In this document: positions 43,950 to 52,700 of the stretch, one piece after another | How the letters are laid out: the number at the start of each line of letters is the position of its first letter | How positions within the stretch are numbered: the first letter of the stretch is position 1 | From: Tessaracoccus aquimaris | GTDB taxonomy: Bacteria; Actinomycetota; Actinomycetes; Propionibacteriales; Propionibacteriaceae | Direction: 5' to 3' | NCBI RefSeq assembly: GCF_001997345.1 | Contig: NZ_CP019606.1 | Location: forward strand, 496,001 to 560,000 | DNA: 64,000 bases | Program-made: the position numbers and the translations under genes | The notes under the pieces: generated by a model | Told to the model about the DNA's origin: nothing | Databases searched by the model: none | The model's input: only the letters and a program-made list of their open reading frames with translations

Positions 43950-46468
43950 TCAGGCCCGCGCGAGCGCGGACAGGTCGTTGGCGGTGCGCAGCACCGGTGC
44001 AACTCTAAACGCCTCACCGACGCCGCGTTCAGCGGTGTGCACGTTGATTGACCACGAGGCCCCCGCGGGAAGCGTGATCAGCGCGTCGTCGGCGACCGCG
44101 TCGGCCGCGACCCGGTCGGCGAGCACCGTCAGGTCCTTCACCAGCGAGCGCGCCGTCACGTCGATCCGGTAGCCCTCGGCGGTCTCCGCGACCCGGACGT
44201 CCGCCGCGTCGGGGAGAGGTGGGCGTCCTTGACCTCGGCGAACAGTTCGACCACGCGCTCGGCGCCCAGTTCGACGACGAGCGCCTCGCCCTGCGCGTCC
44301 CCAGGGGCGACCAGCGCCGCGGTCAGCGGGAGCCTCAGCACCGAGCGCGCTGGCACCGCGACCTGCGACGAGTCGGCCGCGAGGAGCCCGCCGTCGAAGG
44401 TCTCGCGCCTGGCCTGCAGCACGTCCTCCCAAGCGTGGTCGGTGTCGTTGACGGCGGTGACGCTCCAGCCGTCGTCGCCGGTGGCCACCACGAGCCTGCG
44501 TGGCGCGTAGGCCTGCCGCAGGGCGTACCACAGCGGCTTCCTGCGCTCCTCGTAGTCGATGGCCGCCCAGGACGTGACGGGCCAGCAGTCGTTGAGTTGC
44601 CACACGATGGAGCCCGCGGTGCGCGGCCAGTGGCTGCGGTAGTGGTCGACGGCGTAGGCGACGGCGTGCGCCTGCTGGAGTTGGGTCGCCCAGTGCCAGT
44701 CCGCGAAGTCGGCAGGCACACCGAGGTGCGGCGCCATCCCCTCGTCGAGTTTGCGGTTGCCGTCCTCGGCCTTCTGGTGCTCGAGGAACACGGCCGTCTC
44801 CTTCGCGCCTGGCACGCTCGTGATGGGCTGGCCGTCGACGTGCAGCCAGTCCTGCAGCGTGCGCCAGGCGGGGGGCGCCTGGTAGCCGAACTCGGAGGCG
44901 AAGCGGGGGATGTCGTCGCGGTAGTGGGTGTAGTCGATCCGGTTCCACACCTCCCACTGGTGGTGGGTGCCGTGGTCGGGGTCGTTGGGGTGCACGCCCG
45001 TCGCGGAGGCGCCGGGGGAGTAGGGGGAGTTGACGCTGTACGCCACGCCCGGGGCGAGTTCTGCGGTGACCGCCGGGAACATCTCGGCCGCGTACCAGCC
45101 GCCCCAACTGCGGCCCTCCAGCAGGTCCTTCCAGCCCCAGTCCTCGTAGCCCCACACGTTCTCGTTGCCGCCGTTGAGGACGGCCAGGCTCGGATGCGCC
45201 ACGAGCCGGGCGACGTTCTCGCGGGCCTCGGCCTCCATCTCGGAGCGGAGCGGGCCGGCCTCGTCGTAGGCCGCGCAGGCGAGCAGGAAGTCCTGCCACA
45301 CGAGCAGGCCAAGCTCGTCGCACGCCTCGTAGAACGCCTCGGCCTCGTAGATGCCGCCGCCCCAGACCCGCACCAGGTTGATGTGCGCGTCGCGCGCCTG
45401 CACCAGTCGCCTGCGGTACCTGTCGGCGTCGATCCTGGAGACGAAGTGGTCGTCCGGGATCCAGTTGACGCCCTTGGCGAAGACGGGGACGCCGTTGACG
45501 GTGAGCGTGAACCGGGTGCCGAACTCGTCGGGGGAGCGGTCGACCTCGACGGTGCGGAAGCCGACCCTGCGCTCCCAGGCATCGAGCGTGGAGTCGTCGT
45601 CGGAGAGCGTGACGCGCAGCGCCTCAAGCGGTTGCTCGCCGTAGCCGACCGGCCACCAGAGCGCCGGGTCGTCGACCTGGACCGTCAGGCTCGCCCGACG
45701 CTGCCCGTTGGCGACCCGCACCTCGGCGCGCCGCCCGGCGATCTCGGCCGCCAGCGTCACCTCGCCCGTGGAGGCCCAATCGAGGGACGTGGTGATCTCG
45801 ACGATCCCGACGCCGTCCTCGACGCGGACCCGCGGGACGACCTCGGCAAGCCTGGCGTGGCGCCACCGCTCGACCGTGGCCGGCCGCCAGATGCCGGAGG
45901 TGCGCAGGTCGGGTCCCCAGTCCCAGCCGAAGCTTGCGGCCATCTTGCGCACCGCGTTGAACGGGGTCGGGTAGGCGCTCGGCCGGTGCCGCTGACGCTC
46001 GGCCTCCGCGTCGGCGGTCCGGGTGGGGGAGGCGAAGTCGACCCGCAGTTCGCGGGCGGGAAGCAGGTCCGTCACGTCGACGCGCAGCGCGCGGTGCATG
46101 TTGGCGCTGCTGCCGACGACGCGGCCATCGACCGAGATCTCCGCGAAGGTGTCGAGCCCGTCGAAGACGATTTCGACCCGCTCGCCGTCGGTGGGCGCCT
46201 CGATGTCGGCGAGGTCGCGGACGTAGCGCCAGTCGAGGTTGAAGAGCCAGGCCTGCCCGCTCGCGTTGGTGTCGAGGTACGGGTCGGCGATCGCACCTGC
46301 CCGCACCAGGTCGGTGTGCACGCAGCCGGGCACCTGGGCGTCGAGGCGCTCCGGCAGGAGGGCGGAGCCCTCGCCGAGCGGGTGGAGCAGCCATCCTGAG
46401 TCGAGTCGGGTCACGCTCCGATCCTCGCGTCGGTCGGCGGTGTCGGTGGTCGAAATCGTCGAGGTCAC
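43950..46468 (-). CDS. Beta-mannosidase, glycoside hydrolase family 2 (frameshifted as sequenced)
   Basis: Exo-acting GH2 enzyme that removes beta-D-mannose from manno-oligosaccharides in the cytoplasm. The N-terminal sugar-binding domain includes WLFNLDWRYVRDL and FGWDWGPDLRTSGIWRP, both characteristic of beta-mannosidases. The catalytic barrel carries the acid/base Glu436 in GGNENVWG and the nucleophile Glu526 in ASEFGYQ. Near 44211-44214 a GGGG run lacks one base; repair joins DAHLSP to DAADVRVAETAEGY and restores an 839-residue protein with a normal C-terminal sandwich. The GTG at 46468 overlaps the permease stop (GTGA) and has AGGAG seven bases upstream, so I prefer it to a GTG at 46414. 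Confidence 0.9.
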
Positions 46469-47301
46469 TTGGTCGCTCCTGCGGCGAAGCCGCTGTAGAT
46501 GTATCGCTGGAGGAAGAGGAAGGCGAGCAGGGTGGGGATCAGCACGATCAGGATGCCCGCGCAGATCACCTCCCACTGGGCGCCGTACGGGCCCATGAAG
46601 CGGAACAGCGAGGTCGAGATCACCCCGAGGTCGCGCGAGGGCATGTACAGGAAGGGCGTGTAGAACTCGTTGTAGATGCCGATCCCCTTGATGATCACCA
46701 CGGTGGCGATCGCTGGCTTGAGCATCGGCAGGATGATCTGGAAGAAGATCCTGAAGTGTCCCGCGCCCTCCAGCGCCGCCGCCTCGTCCAGTTCCCTCGG
46801 GATGTTGCGGATGAACTGGAGGAAGATGTAGATGCTGACGATGTCGGTGCCCATGAACAGCAGGATCGCCGCCCACCTGGTGTTGAAGATGCCGAGCGAG
46901 TTGACGATCTGGAAGGTCGCCACCTGGGTCGTCACGGCGGGCACCAGCGTTGCGAGCAGGAACAGGCCGAGCACGACGGCCCTGCCCCGGAACTCGAAGC
47001 GGTCGATGGCGTAGGCCGCGAACGCGCCGATCAGGACAGTGCCCGTCACGGAGATGACCAGGATGATCGAGGTGTTCGCGAAGGCCTGGAGCATGCCGCC
47101 GCGGGTGAAGGCGGTGACGAAGTTGGAGAAGTCCAGCCAGTTCTCCGGAAGGTCGAACGGGCCGGACTTCAGGAACTCGCGCTTGCCCTTGAAGGCGCCG
47201 ATCACGATCAGCGCGATCGGCAGCATCATGGCCACCGCCGCGACGGTGAGGGAGAGGTACTTCAGCGCGGCAAGCGTCGCGCGCAGGGTGCGTCGGGTCA
47301 T
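46465..47301 (-). CDS. Carbohydrate ABC transporter permease (MalG-like), mannoside locus
   Basis: Second channel subunit of the mannoside importer, 278 residues with six membrane segments. The EAA motif LDEAAALEGAGHFRIFFQII precedes the fifth helix. The ATG at 47301 overlaps the stop of the partner permease (ATGA); longer upstream sequence is Arg/His-rich shadow. Its stop overlaps the beta-mannosidase start, linking transport and hydrolysis at the level of translation. Confidence 0.92.
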   Translation of the reverse strand: MTRRTLRATLAALKYLSLTVAAVAMMLPIALIVIGAFKGKREFLKSGPFDLPENWLDFSNFVTAFTRGGMLQAFANTSIILVISVTGTVLIGAFAAYAIDRFEFRGRAVVLGLFLLATLVPAVTTQVATFQIVNSLGIFNTRWAAILLFMGTDIVSIYIFLQFIRNIPRELDEAAALEGAGHFRIFFQIILPMLKPAIATVVIIKGIGIYNEFYTPFLYMPSRDLGVISTSLFRFMGPYGAQWEVICAGILIVLIPTLLAFLFLQRYIYSGFAAGATK

Positions 47302-48299
47302 GCTCCGGCCTCCTTTGTCTTTCTGCGGGCGGCCCGCCTCGCCGCCTTGGCGTCCGGGTCGTCCGGGAGCAGGGTGCGCTGCACCCAGGTGATGACGAGC
47401 ACGATCAGCAGCAGCACCACCGCCATGGCGGAGGCGAGGCCGACGTGGTTGAGTTGGAACGCCGTGTGGACGGTGCGGATCACGAAGGTCTCGGAGCCAT
47501 TGGCGCCGCCCGTCATGATGAACGGGATCTCGAAGACCGACAGCGCGCCGGAGACGGCCAGGATCGCGGACAGCCCGACGATGGGCCGGATCGACGGCAG
47601 GATCAGGTGGCGGAACTGCTGCCACCGGTTGGCGCCGTCGAGCGCGGCCGCCTCGTACTGTTCGGCGCCGATCGACTGGATCGCGCCGAGGAAGAGCACG
47701 AAGTTGAGCCCCATGTAGCGCCACACGGACACGGAGGCCAGCGTGTAGTTGACGACGGCCGGGTTGCCCGTCCACTGCAGGATCAGGTCGTCGAGGCCCA
47801 TCGAGATCAGCAGCGAGTCGAGGCCGCCGTCTGGGCGCAGGAAGTTGTTGAAGATCAGGCCGATGGCGACCCCGTTGATCAGGTAGGGGAAGAACAGCAG
47901 TCCCTTCCACATGTTGCGGAAGACGGTGCTGAAGCTGAGCAGCGTTGCGAAGTACAGCGCCAGCCCCATCTGGGCGAAGGCCCCCACGAAGTAGAACAGC
48001 GAGACGTAGAAGACCCGCAGGTTCGCGGGCTGCGTGAACGCGTTGACGTAGTTCTTCAGCCCGACGAAGTTCTTGACGGGGTCGAGGCCATCCCAGTCGG
48101 TCAGCGAGTACCAGAACATGTTGGCGACGGGGAGGTAGGTCAGCAGGCCGAGCAGCGTCAGCGGCAGTAGCAGGAACAGCCAGGGGGTCGCCTTCGACCT
48201 GATGGTGCGGTGTGGCCGGCGGGCCGGGGTGGGCTCTTCGGTGAGCCCTTCCCCGGCCGCGGTCGACGCCTTCGAGGGCGCCTGGGTGAGGGTGCTCAT
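47298..48299 (-). CDS. Sugar ABC transporter permease (MalF-like), mannoside locus
   Basis: First channel subunit, 333 residues. A 35-residue cytoplasmic start is followed by TPWLFLLLPLTLLGLLTYLP and five further helices. The EAA motif is YEAAALDGANRWQQFRHLIL. The C-terminus is strongly basic (AKAARRAARRKTKE). It starts five bases after the binding-protein stop. No ATPase gene lies in the cluster. Confidence 0.92.
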   Translation of the reverse strand: MSTLTQAPSKASTAAGEGLTEEPTPARRPHRTIRSKATPWLFLLLPLTLLGLLTYLPVANMFWYSLTDWDGLDPVKNFVGLKNYVNAFTQPANLRVFYVSLFYFVGAFAQMGLALYFATLLSFSTVFRNMWKGLLFFPYLINGVAIGLIFNNFLRPDGGLDSLLISMGLDDLILQWTGNPAVVNYTLASVSVWRYMGLNFVLFLGAIQSIGAEQYEAAALDGANRWQQFRHLILPSIRPIVGLSAILAVSGALSVFEIPFIMTGGANGSETFVIRTVHTAFQLNHVGLASAMAVVLLLIVLVITWVQRTLLPDDPDAKAARRAARRKTKEAGA

Positions 48300-48304
48300 C
48301 GCGA

Positions 48305-49615
48305 TCAGCCGACCTCGGCGCGCGCCTTCGTCCAGGACGCGTTGAGGGAGTCGAACAGTTCCTGCTTTGTCGCGGTCTTGTTGCGCGCCGCGTCGACGAC
48401 CCCTTGGCGGAGCTTTGGCGTGTCAAGGCCGACCTCTGCGGTCTTGTCGATGTCGGTGAGCAGCGCCTCCTCGCCCTCAGCGGGCGGGTTGAGGGTGATC
48501 AGTTCGACGCCGGTCGCCTCGAAGTCCTTCAGGGTGGCGGGCAGTTCGCCGTCGACCTGCGGGGTGAGGCCGTCCTGCGAGATCGCGTAGCCGGACTCGT
48601 CGATGAACCAGTCGAGGAAGGCGCGCGCCGCCGCCTTGTGCTTCGAGTTCTTGTTGACGGCCAGGTTGTAGTCGCCAGCGGCGACCGCGTGCAGCGTGCC
48701 GTCGACGGCGGCGGGGAAGGGGATGTAGCTGATGTCGTCGGGGTTGGCGCCCATGTCCTCTGCGGCCTGGCGCATCTGGGGGATGGCCCAGGAGCCGAGG
48801 AACATCGCCCCGACCTGGCCCTCGGCGATCATCGTCTTGGACAGTTCCCAGTTGGTGCTCGTCGGGTCGGCCTCGGTGAGCCCCTCGGCGACCAGGTCGT
48901 AGAGCAGGCCGTCGATGACGGCGTGGTCCTCGCCCGCTGCCCATGGGGCGTCCTCGTGGGCCATGGTGTTGACGACGTCGACGTCGTCGGTGATGGCGCC
49001 GCGGTAGTACTCCCAGGCTGTGAGCGGCCAGCCGTCCTTGTAGTTGGTGTAGACGGGCGTGACCTCGGGGTTGTTCGCCTTGATCTTCTTCATGGCCGCG
49101 ATGAACTCGTCGGGGCTGGTGGGGGTGCCGGTGACTCCCGCCTCCGTCCAGACGCGCTTGTTGATCAGGACCCCGTTGGCGTTGCCGATCACGGGGATGC
49201 CGTAGGAGGTGCCCTCGAAGGACTTGTCCTTGAGCCAGCGGTAGGTGGTCGACATCTCTTCCGTGTTGCCGAGCGGCTCGAAGAAGTTGGGCAGTTGGTC
49301 GCGGGTGACCGAGTTGGGGATGGCGAGCACGTCGCCGTAGTCCTCGGTGTTCATGCGGGTGCGGACCTCACCCTCGTAGTCGGTGATGCCCTCGAAGCTC
49401 ACCTTCACGTCGGGGTACTTCTCCTCGAACTTCTTCGCGAAGCCGTCGAGTGTCCCGTCCTCCAGGAGGTCGGTGCGCCAGGTGAGCACGGTGATGTCGC
49501 CTGCGACGGCGTTGGGGTCCTCGTTCGCGGGCGAGGTGGAGCCGCAGGCGCTCGTGGTGAGCAGCATGCCTGCGGCGGCGAGGCCGACGATGCGGCGGAG
49601 TGGGGTGGTGAACAT
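48305..49615 (-). CDS. Sugar ABC transporter substrate-binding lipoprotein, mannoside locus
   Basis: Family 1 extracellular solute-binding protein of 436 residues. The signal peptide ends in TSAC (Cys24). The mature domain starts AGDITVLTWRTDLLEDG and includes the usual FAKKFEEKYPDVKV segment. The ATG at 49615 has AAGG directly upstream and a strong promoter at 49643-49671. The ligand is presumably a beta-manno-oligosaccharide, from the neighbouring GH2 beta-mannosidase. Confidence 0.92.
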   Translation of the reverse strand: MFTTPLRRIVGLAAAGMLLTTSACGSTSPANEDPNAVAGDITVLTWRTDLLEDGTLDGFAKKFEEKYPDVKVSFEGITDYEGEVRTRMNTEDYGDVLAIPNSVTRDQLPNFFEPLGNTEEMSTTYRWLKDKSFEGTSYGIPVIGNANGVLINKRVWTEAGVTGTPTSPDEFIAAMKKIKANNPEVTPVYTNYKDGWPLTAWEYYRGAITDDVDVVNTMAHEDAPWAAGEDHAVIDGLLYDLVAEGLTEADPTSTNWELSKTMIAEGQVGAMFLGSWAIPQMRQAAEDMGANPDDISYIPFPAAVDGTLHAVAAGDYNLAVNKNSKHKAAARAFLDWFIDESGYAISQDGLTPQVDGELPATLKDFEATGVELITLNPPAEGEEALLTDIDKTAEVGLDTPKLRQGVVDAARNKTATKQELFDSLNASWTKARAEVG

Positions 49616-49642
49616 CCTTGTCCTTTCGGGTGACCTGGAACT

Positions 49643-49671
49643 AACTTAGATAAGTTCCCGAAGTAAGTCAA
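49643..49671 (-). promoter_or_regulatory. Promoter and overlapping operator of the mannoside operon
   Basis: On the minus strand TTGACT (49671-49666), 17 bp, TAAGTT (49648-49643). The perfect palindrome AACTTA-GA-TAAGTT (49643-49656) covers the -10 box. Further ACTTA repeats flank it. The nearby ROK protein is the best candidate to bind here, since the local LacI-type protein has no DNA-binding domain. Confidence 0.65.
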
Positions 49672-49705
49672 GAACGTGGTGATGTCCCGGTCGGGCGGCG
49701 CCGCC

Positions 49706-50530
49706 TCAGGTGCTTTCTGCGAGCCTGACGGTGGGGGCGGGGACCGTGTACACGCGCGGCTCGGCCCCTGCAAGCGCGTCGAGCGTCGCGGCACCGAGCG
49801 TGCTGCCCAGTTCGAACACGTCGATCGCGACGACGCTCAGCGGCGGGGTCGAGAGCCGGGCGTTCGCCGTGTCGTCCCAGGCGATGACCGCAAGGTCGGC
49901 AGGGACCCGGCGCCCGAGTTCCGCGGCCACGGCGATGCCGCCGACCGCCATCAGGTCGTTGTCGAAGAGGATCGCCGTCGGCGGCACCGGCCGCTCGAGG
50001 AGTGCCCGCACCGCGTCGCCCCCCGAACGCTCCGAGAAGTCGCCGTAGCCGAGCACGACGGTAAGGCCCAGTTCGTCTGCGACCCGGTGAAAGGCCTCGT
50101 CGCGGGCCTGCGTGTGCAGCAGGTTCCTGGGGCCGCCGACCCGGGCGAGATGCCGGTGGCCGAGGTCCGCGAAGGTGCGGGCCGCCGCCCGCGCGCCCTC
50201 CGCGTTGTCCACAAAGACATGGCTGAGCGGCAGGGAGGGGGAGTCGCCGCCGAGCAGCACCACCGGGATCGGCAGTTCCGCCGCGAGGCCGACGCGTGGG
50301 TCACCCTCGTGATGGTCGGTCATGATGATCGCGTCGACCGAGCGCTCGTCGGCCCAGCGGCGCCACAACCTCTGCTCCTCGGCCGGGTCGCTGACCAGTT
50401 GGATCAGCAGGCTCGTGTCGTGGCCGGCGAAGGCGGCCTCGATGCCCTGGGCGAGATCGGACATGAACGGCTGCATGCCCTGGATGGGGGCCGGGCGCAC
50501 CAGCACCATGCCAACGACCTTCTCGGTCAT
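49706..50530 (-). CDS. LacI-type sugar-binding domain protein lacking the helix-turn-helix
   Basis: Contains only the periplasmic-binding-like effector domain of LacI regulators. The sequence begins directly at KVVGMVLVRPAPIQGMQPFM and runs to the usual IAWDDTANARLSTPPLSVV, 274 residues. The start is firm: AGGAGG lies seven bases before the ATG, and only 67 bases separate it from the divergent ROK gene, too few for a missing DNA-binding domain. No signal peptide, so it is a cytosolic sugar sensor or a decayed repressor. It lies upstream of the mannoside operon on the same strand, 90 bases from its binding-protein gene. Confidence 0.8.
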   Translation of the reverse strand: MTEKVVGMVLVRPAPIQGMQPFMSDLAQGIEAAFAGHDTSLLIQLVSDPAEEQRLWRRWADERSVDAIIMTDHHEGDPRVGLAAELPIPVVLLGGDSPSLPLSHVFVDNAEGARAAARTFADLGHRHLARVGGPRNLLHTQARDEAFHRVADELGLTVVLGYGDFSERSGGDAVRALLERPVPPTAILFDNDLMAVGGIAVAAELGRRVPADLAVIAWDDTANARLSTPPLSVVAIDVFELGSTLGAATLDALAGAEPRVYTVPAPTVRLAEST

Positions 50531-50597
50531 GTCTCAACCTCCTCGTTTCCTGACTGGCACCGACTATATTCACTGAACGAACAATGAGGAGGATGGC

Positions 50598-51785
50598 GTG
50601 GCAGACGCAGGCGCTTTCGCGCGGCTACCGATGTCCAGCAGGGCCGTCGCGGTCGAACACATCCGCAACCACGGCACCCTGAGCAGGGTGGAGTTGACCC
50701 GGCTGATGGGCCTGTCCGCCCCGGCCGTGAGCGCCATCGTCCGCAAGTTGATCGACGACTCGCTCGTGGCGGAGACGGGGCGCGGAGAGTCCTCGGGCGG
50801 CAAGCCCCGCACGCTGCTGCGGCTCAACCCCGTCGCCCGCTACGTCGTCGGCCTCCACCTCAGCTTCCACTCCATCACCTACGTGCTGATCGACTTCGAG
50901 GGCGACGTGATCGCGCGCTGGCGGCGCCCCAACCCTCTCCAGGGCTCCGACCCGAAGGCCGTGGTGGCCCGCATCGTCGACCAGGTCGGCGACATGCTGG
51001 AGGCCGTCGACGTGCCGTGGGCGAACGTGATCGGCCTCGGAGTCGCCGCGCCCGGGCCGCTGGCGCGGGACCGCGGGCTGCTCTCTGCACCCCCGGACAT
51101 GGCCGGTTGGGCTGGCTTCGAACTGCGCCAGGCGCTCGAGAGCAGGCTTCGACTTCCCGTGCTTCTCGACAATGACGGCACCGCGGCGGCCGCGGGGACC
51201 CGGCTGTCCACAGAACACTCCGAGAACTCCGTCGCCGTGCTGTTCATGAGCGACGGCATCGGCTCCGGTCTGCGGACGGGGGCCGACGTGTTCGCGGGGT
51301 CGCACGGCAACGCCGGAGAGGTCGGGCACCTGTGCGTCGACGTCGACGGCCCGCGCTGCTGGTGCGGCGCCAAGGGGTGCCTGGAGGCGGTCGCGGGGCC
51401 CTCCGCGATGATCCGCGACGCGAGGAGTCTCGGCCTACTGCCCGAGACTGCGGACCCGTCGAACCTCGCCTCCTTCTCGCTGCTCGCCCGGCTCGCGCTG
51501 CGCGGTGAGCGGAGCGCGCTCGAGATCATCGAGCGGTCGGCCCGCTACATGGCGCTCGGCGTGCAGGCCGTCGCGGCCATGTTCGACCCGCAGTTGCTCG
51601 TCCTCACGGGGCCGAGTTTTGCCGTCGCCGGGACGCTGTACCTGCCCGCGGCGCGCAGCCAGATCGAGTCGTCGGCCTTCGGCCGCGCGACGGGGTTGCG
51701 CGTCGTGATGGACGAGCGGGGCTTCGACTCGGCGGCCATCGGCGCGGCCGACATCATGCTCCGCTCGGAGACGGCCGCCTCCTGA
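50598..51785 (+). CDS. ROK family transcriptional regulator
   Basis: NagC/Mlc-type repressor. The N-terminal winged helix (LSRVELTRLMGLSAPAVSAI, about residues 30-49) precedes a ROK domain with the sugar-kinase-like site DNDGTAAAAG and the zinc-binding signature: His244 in GEVGHL, then Cys254, Cys256 and Cys261 in CWCGAKGC. Length 395 residues. The GTG at 50598 has GAGGAGG five bases upstream and a TATATT box at 50565-50570. Divergent from the HTH-less LacI-type gene, it is the likely repressor of the mannoside operon. Since ROK regulators may bind sugars or phosphotransferase proteins, the effector is open. Confidence 0.9.
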   Translation: MADAGAFARLPMSSRAVAVEHIRNHGTLSRVELTRLMGLSAPAVSAIVRKLIDDSLVAETGRGESSGGKPRTLLRLNPVARYVVGLHLSFHSITYVLIDFEGDVIARWRRPNPLQGSDPKAVVARIVDQVGDMLEAVDVPWANVIGLGVAAPGPLARDRGLLSAPPDMAGWAGFELRQALESRLRLPVLLDNDGTAAAAGTRLSTEHSENSVAVLFMSDGIGSGLRTGADVFAGSHGNAGEVGHLCVDVDGPRCWCGAKGCLEAVAGPSAMIRDARSLGLLPETADPSNLASFSLLARLALRGERSALEIIERSARYMALGVQAVAAMFDPQLLVLTGPSFAVAGTLYLPAARSQIESSAFGRATGLRVVMDERGFDSAAIGAADIMLRSETAAS

Positions 51786-51795
51786 GACCTGCCGA

Positions 51796-51801
51796 TAGAC
51801 T
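51796..51801 (+). promoter_or_regulatory. -10 box of the DUF2344 gene (leaderless start)
   Basis: TAGACT (in GATAGACT) ends seven bases before the GTG at 51809, with no ribosome binding site. The gene therefore has its own promoter and is not read only from upstream. Confidence 0.55.
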
Positions 51802-51808
51802 GCGCGCC

Positions 51809-52507
51809 GTGGGAAACCGACAGCCACCAGTCCAGCAGGCGCCCCCTGCCCAGAAGCTCCGCCTGAAGTACGCCAAGCGCGGGCCGGGCCGGTTCACGTC
51901 GCACCGTGACTTCGGGCGCGCGTTGGAGCGGGCGCTGCGCCGAGCCGAGATCCCGATGGCCTACTCGTCCGGCTTCTCGCCCCACCCACGCATCTCCTAT
52001 GCCAACGCGGCGCCGACGTCGGCGGCCTCGGAGGCCGAGTACGTCGAACTGGGGCTGAAGGAGGTCTGCGCGCCCGCGAAGGTCGTCGAGGCCCTCAACG
52101 AGGTGCTGCCGCACGGCTTCGTGGTGCTCGACGCCGCCGACGCCGTCAGCGCCTCCCTCGGGGACCTGCTGCAGGCCTCCGACTGGGTGCTGCGGGTCAC
52201 CGGCGCGGGCGAGGGGGTCCTCGCAGGCTCCGTGGACGACCTGATGGGCCGCGAGGAGTTCCTGGTCGAGCGGATGACGAAGAACGGGATGCGCACCTTC
52301 GACGTGCGCTCCGCCGTCATCTCGCTCGAGGTGAGTGACGACGAGACGCTCGCGCTTCGCTCGTTGCATCAGACTCCGCTGGTGCGCCCGGACGATGTGC
52401 TCACCGCGCTGCGGATGATCGACGAGCGGGTGCCCGCCAGGGCGTTGCTGACCCGGCTTGCGCAGGGGCCGCTGCGGGAAGGTGAGATCGCCGACCCGCT
52501 CAGATGA
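51809..52507 (+). CDS. TIGR03936/DUF2344 radical SAM-associated protein
   Basis: A 232-residue protein of the family that normally accompanies the TIGR03960 radical SAM enzyme. The hallmark sequence is KYAKRGPGRFTSHRDFGRAL followed by PMAYSSGFSPHPRISYANA. The reaction is unknown; partnership with the radical SAM protein is known from conserved adjacency and fusions. Here the partner is 15.9 kb upstream at 33944, while rne follows directly, which is the usual order. The GTG start lies seven bases beyond a TAGACT box. Confidence 0.9.
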   Translation: MGNRQPPVQQAPPAQKLRLKYAKRGPGRFTSHRDFGRALERALRRAEIPMAYSSGFSPHPRISYANAAPTSAASEAEYVELGLKEVCAPAKVVEALNEVLPHGFVVLDAADAVSASLGDLLQASDWVLRVTGAGEGVLAGSVDDLMGREEFLVERMTKNGMRTFDVRSAVISLEVSDDETLALRSLHQTPLVRPDDVLTALRMIDERVPARALLTRLAQGPLREGEIADPLR

Positions 52508-52700
52508 GCCTCGTGGAAATGCTCGCGTTTTTGGATACCTGTGCGAGAATAACGGTTAGGTCACGGCGCCGCCGGTGCCAACCGGGTGCAGCGAGTTGCA
52601 CCGCGGCAATTCTGCCGCGACTCCTCGTAGCCCCGGCCGGCCTTCTGTCTTAGCGCACAGTTCGCTGTGCCTGTCCGCGCTACGCGCGTTAAGGAGCCGC
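52508..52700 (+). promoter_or_regulatory. Structured 5' untranslated region of rne
   Basis: The 193-base gap before rne holds several hairpins. CGCGGCA-ATTC-TGCCGCG (52602-52619) is extended by outer GAGT/ACTC (52593-52623). GCACAG-TTCG-CTGTGC (52655-52670) is a stem with a UUCG tetraloop. A short GCGC-TACGC-GCGC element (52677-52688) sits just before the AAGGAG at 52691-52696. A candidate -35-like TTGGAT is near 52534, but no matching -10 is convincing. E. coli RNase E controls its own mRNA through 5' hairpins, so this leader may do the same. Confidence 0.5.

Noticed and set aside
44219..46399. 726-codon open frame antisense to the beta-mannosidase
   Set aside because: Low-complexity shadow frame; it lies wholly within the GH2 gene, whose catalytic residues are all present on the other strand.
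50531..50597. A missing HTH for the LacI-type gene at 49706
   Set aside because: All three minus-strand frames between the AGGAGG site and the ROK gene are too short for a 55-residue DNA-binding domain, so the absence is not a simple frameshift.
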